A stretch of DNA of 8,672 nt from Ruminococcus sp. UBA3800 (GCA_002368715.1 DFEO01000134.1:1-8672), one strand, 5' to 3'; shown: positions 1 through 5,534, counted from the first letter of the stretch. Translations and numbers: made by a program. The notes: generated from the letters alone by a model not told the origin.

Positions 1-19
1 GCAGAGCGTAACGTGGCGG

Positions 20-173
20 TGCAGGTGTACACACCTGCAAGGTTCACGCAGTGTCACAAAATGAAAAGCTAAAACTAAGCTCACCCCCTCCCCTCCGGGG
101 AGGGCAGCGGCTATTGAATAGCCTGCACAAAACTATGCGGGGTGGGGGAGGTGGTCCAGGTGCACGCACCTGG
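20..173. repeat. Intergenic cluster of four palindromes
   Basis: No gene is supported in 1-236. The stretch holds four hairpin-forming palindromes. At 20-39 an 8-bp stem surrounds the loop taca. At 86-104 CCCTCCCC pairs with GGGGAGGG around tcc. At 109-123 GGCTATT pairs with AATAGCC around one g, and can be extended past a bulge by gca/tgc. At 156-173 CCAGGTG pairs with CACCTGG around cacg. The first and last share the pattern CAGGTGyACrCACCTG. A G-rich run at 139-154 (GGGG, GGGGG, GG, GG) lies between the third and fourth. The layout resembles a small non-coding intergenic repeat or MITE-like unit, but no target-site duplication is certain and copy number cannot be judged from one window. 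Confidence 0.5.
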
Positions 174-174
174 G

Positions 175-203
175 TTGACAAAAAATGGAGATTGGGTTAT
201 AAT
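175..203 (+). promoter_or_regulatory. SigA-type promoter of the Rrf2 gene (perfect consensus)
   Basis: TTGACA (175-180) and TATAAT (198-203) are separated by exactly 17 bases, a full match to the housekeeping sigma-70/SigA consensus. Transcription would start near 210, giving a leader of about 27 bases before the TTG start at 237. The -35 box begins one base after the last palindrome of the upstream cluster. Confidence 0.88.
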
Positions 204-218
204 GGTAATCAAATAACT
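195..218. promoter_or_regulatory. Candidate operator over the -10 box of the Rrf2 gene
   Basis: GTTAT (196-200) and ATAAC (213-217) form an inverted repeat with a 12-base spacer, extendable by one imperfect pair to 195-218. It covers the -10 hexamer and the expected transcription start. Rrf2-family repressors often regulate their own promoters, so this is a plausible autoregulatory site. The half-sites are short and AT-rich, so chance is a real alternative. Confidence 0.3.
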
Positions 219-236
219 AGGAAAAGAGGGGTTGCT

Positions 237-671
237 TTGAAGATATCAACAAAAGGACGCTATGCGCTCAGAATGATGCTCGATCTTGCTCTTAATGAGG
301 AAAACGGATATGTTTCTATCAAGGAGATCGCTAAAAGACAGGGTATTAGTGATAAGTATCTTGAGCAGATCATATCTACCCTCAATCACGCCGGCTATGT
401 AAAAAGCGTGCGTGGCGCAGGCGGCGGCTATAAGCTGACTAAGAAACCGTCCGAGTATACCGTCGGGATGATAATGCGCCTGACCGAGGGAAGCCTTGCT
501 CCCGTTTCGTGCCTCGAAGACGAGGTCAACACCTGCGAAAGAGCAGAAAACTGCGTAACGCTCGGTGTTTGGAAAAAACTTTATACAGCTATAAACGACG
601 TTGTGGATAATATAACGCTCGAGGATCTTGTGGAGGATACAAAAAACATCTCCGCCGATTATGTGATATGA
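237..671 (+). CDS. Rrf2/IscR-type iron-sulfur transcriptional regulator
   Basis: A 144-residue cytosolic DNA-binding regulator of the Rrf2 family, which includes IscR, CymR and NsrR and controls Fe-S assembly, cysteine metabolism or stress genes. The protein starts MKISTKGRYALRMMLDLA, the typical family N-terminus. A winged helix follows at about residues 1-75, with recognition region ISDKYLEQI and wing VRGAGGGYKL. Three cysteines (92, 100, 106) occur before the conserved VWKKLY and ITLEDLVED segments, in the place where IscR-type proteins bind a [2Fe-2S] cluster, so cluster binding is likely. The TTG at 237 is chosen because AGAGGGG ends 5 bases before it and because the open frame reaching back to 51 crosses the promoter. 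No iscS or iscU partner lies downstream; the next gene is convergent sigG. The target regulon cannot be read from here. Confidence 0.93.
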   Translation: MKISTKGRYALRMMLDLALNEENGYVSIKEIAKRQGISDKYLEQIISTLNHAGYVKSVRGAGGGYKLTKKPSEYTVGMIMRLTEGSLAPVSCLEDEVNTCERAENCVTLGVWKKLYTAINDVVDNITLEDLVEDTKNISADYVI

Positions 672-683
672 CCAACGAACGAT

Positions 684-719
684 AACGAGGTATGCCGCTT
701 AGTGCATACCTCGTTTTAT
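684..719 (+). terminator. Intrinsic terminator of the Rrf2 gene, overlapping the sigG 3' end
   Basis: AACGAGGTATGC (684-695) pairs with GCATACCTCGTT (704-715), a perfect 12-bp stem with an 8-base loop. In the plus direction it is followed by T-rich sequence (714-717 and beyond). In the minus direction there is no T-run, so it serves the Rrf2 gene. The sigG stop codon (699-701) lies in the loop and the right arm encodes the last sigG residues. Confidence 0.82.
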
Positions 720-1472
720 ATTGTTAAGCGCCCCTTTTTCGAGCCGTGAGACCTGAGCCTGAGATATCCCGATAGCTTTTGCGACCTCGACCTGAGTGGC
801 GCCCTTGAAAAATCGCATAAACAGGATGCTTCGCTCTCTGGGGTCAAGCCTTTTTATCGCTTCCTTTATCGACATCTCCTCCAGCCAGCTGCGGTCATCG
901 GTCATATCGCTCACCCTGTCCATAAGATACAGAGTGTCGCCGCTCTCCGAGCACACAGGCTCATAAAGGGACACAGGCTCCGCCACCGACTCCATTGCCG
1001 CAGCCACATCGCTGCGCTTTTCTCCTATGCGCCCTGCAATGTCCTCCACCGTCGGCTCGTCCGCACGCTCATTTCTGAGCGCTTCCCTTGCCTGCATAGC
1101 CTTATAGGCAAGGTCCTTCATGCTTCTCGGCACACGCACCGACTGGTAGTCCCTCAGATGCCTCCTCAGTTCTCCGGCTATCATCGGCACGGCGTATGTC
1201 GAGAAGCGGACATTGAGGTTCGTGTCGAAGTTATCCACCGCTTTGATAAGCCCCATTACACCGACCTGAAACAGATCGTCAGGTGACTCCGAGCGCCCCG
1301 AAAAGCGCTGGAGGACGCTGAGCACCAGCCTGAGATTTCCCTTTATCAGCTTGTCCCTTGCGGCCTTGTCACCGCTGTGGGCACGCTTCAGAAGCTCCAG
1401 CTTCTGCTTCTCGGTCAGCGTCACCAGCTCGCCTGTGTTCACTCCGCTTATCTCGACCTTGTTGTACTGCAT
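699..1472 (-). CDS. sigG: RNA polymerase sporulation sigma factor SigG
   Basis: A 257-residue late forespore sigma factor. It directs RNA polymerase to forespore genes after engulfment, such as those for SASPs and germination proteins. The N-terminus NKVEISGVNTGEL closely matches the SigG-specific N-terminus of Bacillus. Region 2 (about 40-106) holds GNLRLVLSVLQRF, DDLFQVGVMGLIKAVDNFD and RFSTYAVPMIAGE. Region 3 covers about 112-190 with VSLYEPV. Region 4 (about 200-250) ends in an HTH with TQVEVAKAIGISQAQVSRLE. The length equals that of the family (about 260). The ATG at 1472 follows GGAGG by 6 bases. In many Clostridia sigG sits beside spoIIGA and sigE; here it stands alone between a convergent Rrf2 gene and an upstream aminotransferase with its own terminator. 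Possible alternatives SigF or SigB are unlikely given the N-terminus and region 4. Confidence 0.96.
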   Translation of the reverse strand: MQYNKVEISGVNTGELVTLTEKQKLELLKRAHSGDKAARDKLIKGNLRLVLSVLQRFSGRSESPDDLFQVGVMGLIKAVDNFDTNLNVRFSTYAVPMIAGELRRHLRDYQSVRVPRSMKDLAYKAMQAREALRNERADEPTVEDIAGRIGEKRSDVAAAMESVAEPVSLYEPVCSESGDTLYLMDRVSDMTDDRSWLEEMSIKEAIKRLDPRERSILFMRFFKGATQVEVAKAIGISQAQVSRLEKGALNNIKRGMH

Positions 1473-1502
1473 AGCAACCTCCGCAAACTATTCGTTTTAC
1501 AG

Positions 1503-1531
1503 AAGTATTCCCGAAAAATGGGAAAATATGC
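1503..1531 (-). promoter_or_regulatory. SigF-like promoter of sigG
   Basis: On the minus strand GCATA (1531-1527) is followed after 14 bases by GGGAATACTT (1512-1503). The second element fits the recalled SigF -10 pattern GGNNANAMTW at every defined position, and GCATA fits the -35 pattern GYWTA. The spacing is about one base shorter than usual. Transcription would start about 25 bases before the ATG. SigF-driven transcription of sigG is established in Bacillus subtilis, so the match makes biological sense. Confidence 0.55.
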
Positions 1532-1533
1532 AG

Positions 1534-1570
1534 AAAAAGAGGTATACCTCCGTTTCGAGGTATACCTCTT
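1534..1570 (-). terminator. Intrinsic terminator of the aminotransferase gene
   Basis: AAGAGGTATACCTC (1537-1550) pairs perfectly over 14 bp with GAGGTATACCTCTT (1557-1570), loop of 6. Read on the minus strand the stem ends in TTTTT (complement of 1534-1538). Each arm contains the self-complementary 12-mer GAGGTATACCTC, so the site is also a tandem repeat of one palindrome. Confidence 0.88.
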
Positions 1571-1587
1571 CTGAGTCAGGTATGACT

Positions 1588-2877
1588 TTATTTTCCTAAC
1601 AGCTTTTCCGCACCTGCGATCTTTGCGGCCAGAGCAAAGACCTTTGCAGCTGTTTTCAGCTCGTCTATCGGCGGATAAGTAGGAGCGATCCTGATGTTTG
1701 AGTCATCGGGATCCTTTCCGTAAGGGAAGGTCGCACCTGCGCCTGTGAGGACAACGCCTGCTTCCTTGCAAAGCTGACATATCCTCTTTGCACAGCCGCT
1801 CATAGCGTTGAAGCTTATGAAATAGCCGCCGTTCGGCTTAGTCCATGTTGCGATGCCAAGAGGTGCTATCTCTTTTTCAAGCTCATCCAGCACAGCCGCA
1901 AACCTCGGTGCGATAAGTGCTGCGTGCTTCTTCATATGCTCGGTCACGCCGTCAAAGTCCTTGAAAAACTTTACGTGCCTGAGCTGGTTTATCTTGTCGG
2001 GACCTATCGACTGGACAGCCATAAGCGACTTCACATAGTCGATATTAGCCTTGCAGGCACCCATCACCGCAACACCTGCGCCCGGGAATGTCACCTTCGA
2101 GGTCGATGCATACATCAGCACCCTCTCCTCGTTGCCTGCCTTCTTTGCCTCGTCAAGGAGGTTGAGCAGCTTGTCGGGTTCATCGCTCAGGTGATGGATA
2201 CAATAAGCGTTATCCCAGAATATCCTGAAATCCTTGGCAGCCGTTTTCATTGCCGCCAGTCTCTTTACCGTTTCGTCCGAGTATGTCACACCTGTCGGGT
2301 TAGCATACATAGGAACACACCAGATGCCCTTGATGCTGTCATCCTCAGCCACCAGCTTCTCGATCATATCCATATCGGGGCCGTTCTCGTCCGTGGGGAT
2401 GTTGACCATCTCAAAGCCGAACTTTTCGGTTATAAGAAAATGTCTGTCATAACCCGGCACAGGACACAGCCACCTGAGCTTTTTGTCCCTTGCCTGAACG
2501 CTCCAGGGCTCGGCACCGTTTCCCGTGCCGAATACCATAAATTTGGCGATGTTGTCATACATTATAGTAAGGCTGGAATTGCCCAGCACCATTATCTCGT
2601 CCTCGCTCACACCAAGCATAGGCGCAAAAAGCTTCTTCGCCTCTGAAAGTCCGTCTGCGATACCGTAGTTGCGGCAATCCGTGCCGTCAGCTGCATAGCA
2701 CTCGTCGTTTGTGCTCACCGCCGTGAGCAGTCCCTCCGTCAGGTCGAGCTGCTCTGCCGAAGGCTTTCCTCTTGCCATATTCAGCGCAAGACCCTTCGCC
2801 TTGTAGCCTTCATACTCCTCGCAGGCCTGCTTGTAAAAGCCTTCGAGCTCGCTCTTTGACATAGCCTTTAATTCCAT
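1588..2877 (-). CDS. PLP-dependent aminotransferase, AspT-type aspartate aminotransferase
   Basis: A 429-residue fold-type I aminotransferase, probably transferring the amino group of aspartate to 2-oxoglutarate in the cytosol. Motifs in order: MARGKPS (34-40), NSSLTIMYDN (100-109), the cofactor/substrate segment ANPTG (192-196, Asn193), WDNAY (221-225, Asp222 and Tyr225 expected to contact the PLP ring), STSKVTFPGAG (258-268) with Lys261 as the Schiff-base lysine, and NIRIAPT (394-400) with Arg397 for the substrate carboxylate. The length and the N-terminal ALNMARGKP pattern fit the aspartate aminotransferase subgroup typified by Corynebacterium AspT rather than classical AspC; this assignment is from memory. 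The ATG at 2877 is chosen because GGAGGGTG lies 6-7 bases upstream; an upstream TTG at 2892 lies before that ribosome site. It is a single-gene unit with its own promoter and terminator. Confidence 0.9.
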   Translation of the reverse strand: MELKAMSKSELEGFYKQACEEYEGYKAKGLALNMARGKPSAEQLDLTEGLLTAVSTNDECYAADGTDCRNYGIADGLSEAKKLFAPMLGVSEDEIMVLGNSSLTIMYDNIAKFMVFGTGNGAEPWSVQARDKKLRWLCPVPGYDRHFLITEKFGFEMVNIPTDENGPDMDMIEKLVAEDDSIKGIWCVPMYANPTGVTYSDETVKRLAAMKTAAKDFRIFWDNAYCIHHLSDEPDKLLNLLDEAKKAGNEERVLMYASTSKVTFPGAGVAVMGACKANIDYVKSLMAVQSIGPDKINQLRHVKFFKDFDGVTEHMKKHAALIAPRFAAVLDELEKEIAPLGIATWTKPNGGYFISFNAMSGCAKRICQLCKEAGVVLTGAGATFPYGKDPDDSNIRIAPTYPPIDELKTAAKVFALAAKIAGAEKLLGK

Positions 2878-2930
2878 GTGTTCACCCTCCAAAAATTACA
2901 TAACACGATTTCTCTTTGTTCCTATACTAT

Positions 2931-2957
2931 ATTATACCAAAAAGCCCCATTTTGCAA
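2931..2957 (-). promoter_or_regulatory. Promoter of the aminotransferase gene (extended -10)
   Basis: On the minus strand TATAAT (complement of 2931-2936) is preceded by TGG, making the extended -10 motif TGnTATAAT. TTGCAA at 2952-2957 lies 15 bases upstream and is a short-spaced, imperfect -35. The start would fall near 2924, giving a leader of about 45 bases. Confidence 0.65.
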
Positions 2958-3140
2958 GTAGTTTTTGCAAATCCTGCAAAAAATCAGAGTTTTCCACGAA
3001 ACAGCGCAGCCAAATATGAATAATATGGGCATTTTGGATAACGAAAATGCACGTTTTCAAAACCTATGTAAAACCCTACAAATTTATGAATGAAACAAGA
3101 GCAAAATCAACAAAGATTGTTCATTTTTAAATATTTTGTA

Positions 3141-3169
3141 TTGACATTGTGAAAGATTTGTTGTATAAT
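3141..3169 (+). promoter_or_regulatory. SigA-type promoter of the 407-residue gene (perfect consensus)
   Basis: TTGACA (3141-3146), 17 bases, TATAAT (3164-3169): a full consensus match. The surrounding sequence is strongly AT-rich upstream. The expected start near 3176 gives a leader of about 50 bases to the TTG start codon. Confidence 0.88.
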
Positions 3170-3227
3170 ATTGATAGTTATTGAGCCGTGTATGCGGCGA
3201 AACGAATTTCTGAAAGGATTGATATAA

Positions 3228-4451
3228 TTGGCAAAGAAACAGGAAAGCATCAGCGACAAGATAATCCGTCTTTACAAGGAGGGTTACAACACCGCTGAGA
3301 TCGCTAAGGAAATGGAGATGCCTGCCGGCAATGTCCCCAACATCCTTGAAAAGCACTGGCCTGACTATAAGAGCTACATACAGCCCGAAAGAGACCGTCT
3401 GGCAGAGGCTAATCAGAAAAAGGGTTCGATCCTCCCGTTCGGAAGAAAGGGCAAGAACGACAAGCCTGCTGTTAGCGCCGAGCCATTTACTCCCACACTC
3501 AACCTTACCATGGATGATGACGGCTTTGTAGACCACAGTGTTGTGGGAATGGCAAATATGCTGAACAAGGGCAGGACCGCTAAGGAAACTGCTGAATTCT
3601 TCGGCAAGGATATCAACGACATAAAGGCTGTTGAAAAGGTGATGGCCGAGCATTTTGCGAGAGTGAATGCACAGAAGGGGCCTTCTGTAAAGACGGTGCA
3701 GCCTGAGCCGGCTGTACCGGAAGCAGTTGAGGAGGAGCCGAAGATCGACCCCAAGGCTGCGAGCATCGCAAGCAGCATTGCGAAGAGAAACAGCACCTCG
3801 ACCTTTGAAACAGGTGCGGCTGATGCAAGCCCTGTAAAGTTCCCGGAGCCTGTCAAGGAGCCGGAGCCTATGCCTGTTGAGAACAATGTTCCAAAGCCCA
3901 GTGAGACTGTTGCTGCTGAAAAGGCAGCGGAAGAGATACCCTCGATGGATGAGCTTCAGGTGCCCGATCTGAGCTACGATGAGCTCGACCCTGAGATGCC
4001 TTCGATAGAGCCTATCGCTCTTGACGATGCGTTCCATGCCGAGCCTGTGCCCGAATCGACGATGCCTTCGATAGAAGAAGAGCTTGCTCAGCGTGAGGCT
4101 GAGAAAAAGAAACTTGAGGCAGAAAAAGCGCAGATCACAAAATTCAGTGAGAATATGGAGGAAGAAACAATGAGTCCACAGGAAAAAATGCGTATGTTTG
4201 CTCAGGAGCAGATAGAGCAGAACAACAAGAAGATCGACGAGCTTCAGATCGGCATTGCCGACAAGGAGAACAAGTCAATTGAACTTGGCAAGCAGGCTGA
4301 CGAGATCTACTCTCAGATCATTGCTCTCCAGGAAAAGGCAAAGGGCTTCAGCACCGAGAAGGAGAAGCTTGACATCGAGATCAGCCAGGTAAAGGGCGAT
4401 ATCGAGGGTCTGAAGAGAGAGAACGAGGAGTTCAAGTCCTATATCAAGTGA
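3228..4451 (+). CDS. Tandem HTH-like, coiled-coil protein of unknown function
   Basis: A 407-residue soluble protein whose function I do not recognise. Residues 8-42 look like a helix-turn-helix (DKIIRLYKEG, NTAEIAKEM, NVPNILEKHW). Residues 104-143 carry a second, similar unit (VVGMANMLNKG, TAKETAEFFG, DIKAVEKVMAEHF), suggesting an internal duplication. Residues about 150-280 are a disordered proline/glutamate-rich linker with three PS(I/M) motifs at 238, 258 and 280. Residues about 283-304 and 321-407 are heptad-like, charged and probably coiled coil. There is no signal peptide or membrane segment. The start is TTG at 3228, with AAAGGA nine bases upstream; no nearby in-frame ATG fits better. 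It is a monocistronic unit with a perfect promoter and strong terminator, so probably well transcribed. A DNA-linked scaffold or chromosome/division factor is conceivable, as inference only. Confidence 0.88.
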   Translation: MAKKQESISDKIIRLYKEGYNTAEIAKEMEMPAGNVPNILEKHWPDYKSYIQPERDRLAEANQKKGSILPFGRKGKNDKPAVSAEPFTPTLNLTMDDDGFVDHSVVGMANMLNKGRTAKETAEFFGKDINDIKAVEKVMAEHFARVNAQKGPSVKTVQPEPAVPEAVEEEPKIDPKAASIASSIAKRNSTSTFETGAADASPVKFPEPVKEPEPMPVENNVPKPSETVAAEKAAEEIPSMDELQVPDLSYDELDPEMPSIEPIALDDAFHAEPVPESTMPSIEEELAQREAEKKKLEAEKAQITKFSENMEEETMSPQEKMRMFAQEQIEQNNKKIDELQIGIADKENKSIELGKQADEIYSQIIALQEKAKGFSTEKEKLDIEISQVKGDIEGLKRENEEFKSYIK

Positions 4452-4467
4452 TCGTATCTTTAAAGAT

Positions 4468-4501
4468 AAAAGCGCTCCGCTTTTTTGCGGAGCGCTTTTT
4501 T
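4468..4501 (+). terminator. Intrinsic terminator of the 407-residue gene
   Basis: AAAAGCGCTCCGC (4468-4480) pairs perfectly with GCGGAGCGCTTTT (4487-4499), loop of six T, followed by a T-run to 4501. On the minus strand the stem ends in TTTTATCTTT, so it may also stop the convergent lipoprotein transcript (stop at 4517). Confidence 0.92.
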
Positions 4502-4516
4502 GTCTTTAGCCGTTGT

Positions 4517-5194
4517 TCATTTGTCAAGGTCATGGGTCTTTACGGTGTTTTCGACCTTGTCCACCGAGTTTTTTTCCGTTATCTCTATCTTATAGCAGTA
4601 GGTCTTGTCCTTGGACAGAGTCTTTTCTGTGAACCATTTCAGTTCGCCGTCCTTTTCAAAACAATACTCTGTTTCAAAGCCCGTCGCCTCTATCCCATCT
4701 ATCTCGGCGCCCAGCTTTTTCAGGTCGTATTCGTACCTCAGCCTTATCTCGCCGTCCTGCTCGCTCTTTTCGGCCTTTTTTACAGCCGTCGGCGTATACA
4801 CCAGCAGACCCTCGTCCGCCTGCGGATGCTTGGCGCTGCGGGTATACTGGTTAAAAGACTTTTCCCCTCTTACAGTGTGAGTATACTTTCCGTTTTCATA
4901 TTTCATATCCTCAACGCCGTTATTGAACTGTGCATACTCGTCCTCGCCGTTCTTACCGTAATAGGAAAAAACGCAAACGTCCTTCTCATCATACTTGAAG
5001 GTGAACTCCTGATCCACCTCGCCTGTCTCGGTATTGGTCATTATCACCTTTGCCGAATCAAGCTCTGCATAAGCCTTTCTTGCATCAAGTATCAGCTCGG
5101 CGCCCTCGGGAGCATCAAACCCGGCACAGCCTGAAAGAAGCCCCGAAACAGCCGCCGCAGCCGTAAGCACCAGCGCTTTGAATCTCATTCTCAT
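4517..5194 (-). CDS. Hypothetical lipoprotein
   Basis: A 225-residue predicted lipoprotein of unknown function. The N-terminus is basic (MRMRFK), followed by an alanine/leucine-rich core (7-20) and the lipobox LSGC with Cys23 as the acylated residue, so it should be anchored on the outer face of the membrane. The mature part is charged and rich in alternating hydrophobic strands (IMTNTETGE, QEFTFKYDE, IRLRYEYDL, YKIEITEKN). This suggests a mostly beta fold, perhaps LolA/LppX-like, though no family motif is certain. Three further cysteines (74, 178, 200) are present. The ATG at 5194 is preferred because GGAGG lies 7 bases upstream; the open frame extends to 5233 but would spoil the signal peptide. 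It starts 13 bases after the DUF4321-like gene's stop, so the two are probably cotranscribed. Confidence 0.82.
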   Translation of the reverse strand: MRMRFKALVLTAAAAVSGLLSGCAGFDAPEGAELILDARKAYAELDSAKVIMTNTETGEVDQEFTFKYDEKDVCVFSYYGKNGEDEYAQFNNGVEDMKYENGKYTHTVRGEKSFNQYTRSAKHPQADEGLLVYTPTAVKKAEKSEQDGEIRLRYEYDLKKLGAEIDGIEATGFETEYCFEKDGELKWFTEKTLSKDKTYCYKIEITEKNSVDKVENTVKTHDLDK

Positions 5195-5207
5195 AAAAGC
5201 GCCTCCG

Positions 5208-5471
5208 TCACAGGTTCTTGCAGGTCTTTGCAAATATGATAAGAGCAGCCGCCACCGTAAATATCTGCGAAACAGTCGCCCTCAGCATAAGCCCCAGGCT
5301 GAACTTTATAACATAAAGGTCCACGGACACACTTTCAAACCCTATGCTCTTGCCCCATGCAAGCCATCCCACATAGTCCTTGCCGTCGCATACATAAGCT
5401 ATGAACGCCCCGAGGATTATACCCGAAAGCATAAAAAATATAAACGCAAATGTTTTTTTGAATTCCTTCAT
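5208..5471 (-). CDS. Small DUF4321-like membrane protein
   Basis: An 87-residue protein with two hydrophobic segments (about 8-28, FAFIFFMLSGIILGAFIAYV, and 62-81, MLRATVSQIFTVAAALIIF) joined by a short polar loop. Size, two-segment layout and the central pattern DLYVIKFSLGLMLRATVSQI fit the clostridial DUF4321 family as I remember it; the molecular role is unknown. ATG at 5471 is chosen because AAGGAAGGA lies a few bases upstream; a more upstream in-frame start at 5489 precedes this site. The TGA stop abuts the ribosome binding site of the downstream lipoprotein gene, which suggests coupling. No clear promoter lies between it and yabR. Confidence 0.75.
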   Translation of the reverse strand: MKEFKKTFAFIFFMLSGIILGAFIAYVCDGKDYVGWLAWGKSIGFESVSVDLYVIKFSLGLMLRATVSQIFTVAAALIIFAKTCKNL

Positions 5472-5493
5472 AGTGTCCTTCCTTAACAAACAA

Positions 5494-5512
5494 GGGAGGG
5501 CATCACCCTCCC
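5494..5512 (-). terminator. Hairpin after yabR, probable leaky terminator
   Basis: GGGAGGG (5494-5500) and CCCTCCC (5506-5512) form a 7-bp GC-rich stem with a 5-base loop, just past the yabR stop. On the minus strand it is followed by TTGTTTGTT, an interrupted T-run. The plus side also has ATATTTTT. Only about 20 bases separate it from the next start codon and no promoter is evident there, so read-through is likely. Confidence 0.6.
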
Positions 5513-5534
5513 ATATTTTTATGCTGCTGTGATC

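Larger units (their letters stand above)
2878..3227. other. Divergent AT-rich intergenic region
   Basis: About 350 bases separate the minus-strand aminotransferase from the plus-strand 407-residue gene. It holds one promoter facing each way (listed separately). It also has three TGCAA-containing repeats near the aminotransferase promoter (2952-2957, 2965-2970, 2975-2979) and two overlapping inverted repeats at 3029-3058. No coding frame or RNA gene is supported in 2960-3140. Confidence 0.6.

Noticed and set aside
51..236. Open frame extending the Rrf2 protein N-terminus by 62 residues
   Set aside because: It crosses a palindrome cluster and a perfect promoter, and the family N-terminus MKISTKGRYALR begins at 237 just after a good ribosome site.
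684..1570. sigG as a mobile cassette bounded by its flanking hairpins
   Set aside because: Both hairpins work as ordinary terminators for the neighbouring genes, no recombinase or target duplication is present, and sigG composition resembles its neighbours.
1924..2646. 240-codon plus-strand open frame inside the aminotransferase gene
   Set aside because: It is antisense to a clear conserved enzyme, is rich in His/Cys/Leu without domain motifs, and has no convincing ribosome site.
2878..3227. Riboswitch or small RNA in the divergent spacer
   Set aside because: Only short AT-rich inverted repeats are present, outside both expected leaders, with no terminator-like hairpin or known aptamer pattern.
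3084..4037. 317-codon minus-strand open frame antisense to the 407-residue gene
   Set aside because: Its product is Leu/Arg/His-rich with no family pattern, and it spans the perfect promoter and start of the plus-strand gene.
4448..5134. 228-codon plus-strand open frame over the lipoprotein gene
   Set aside because: It begins inside the terminator region of the preceding gene and is hydrophobic only as a shadow of the lipoprotein frame, which has a clear lipobox and ribosome site.
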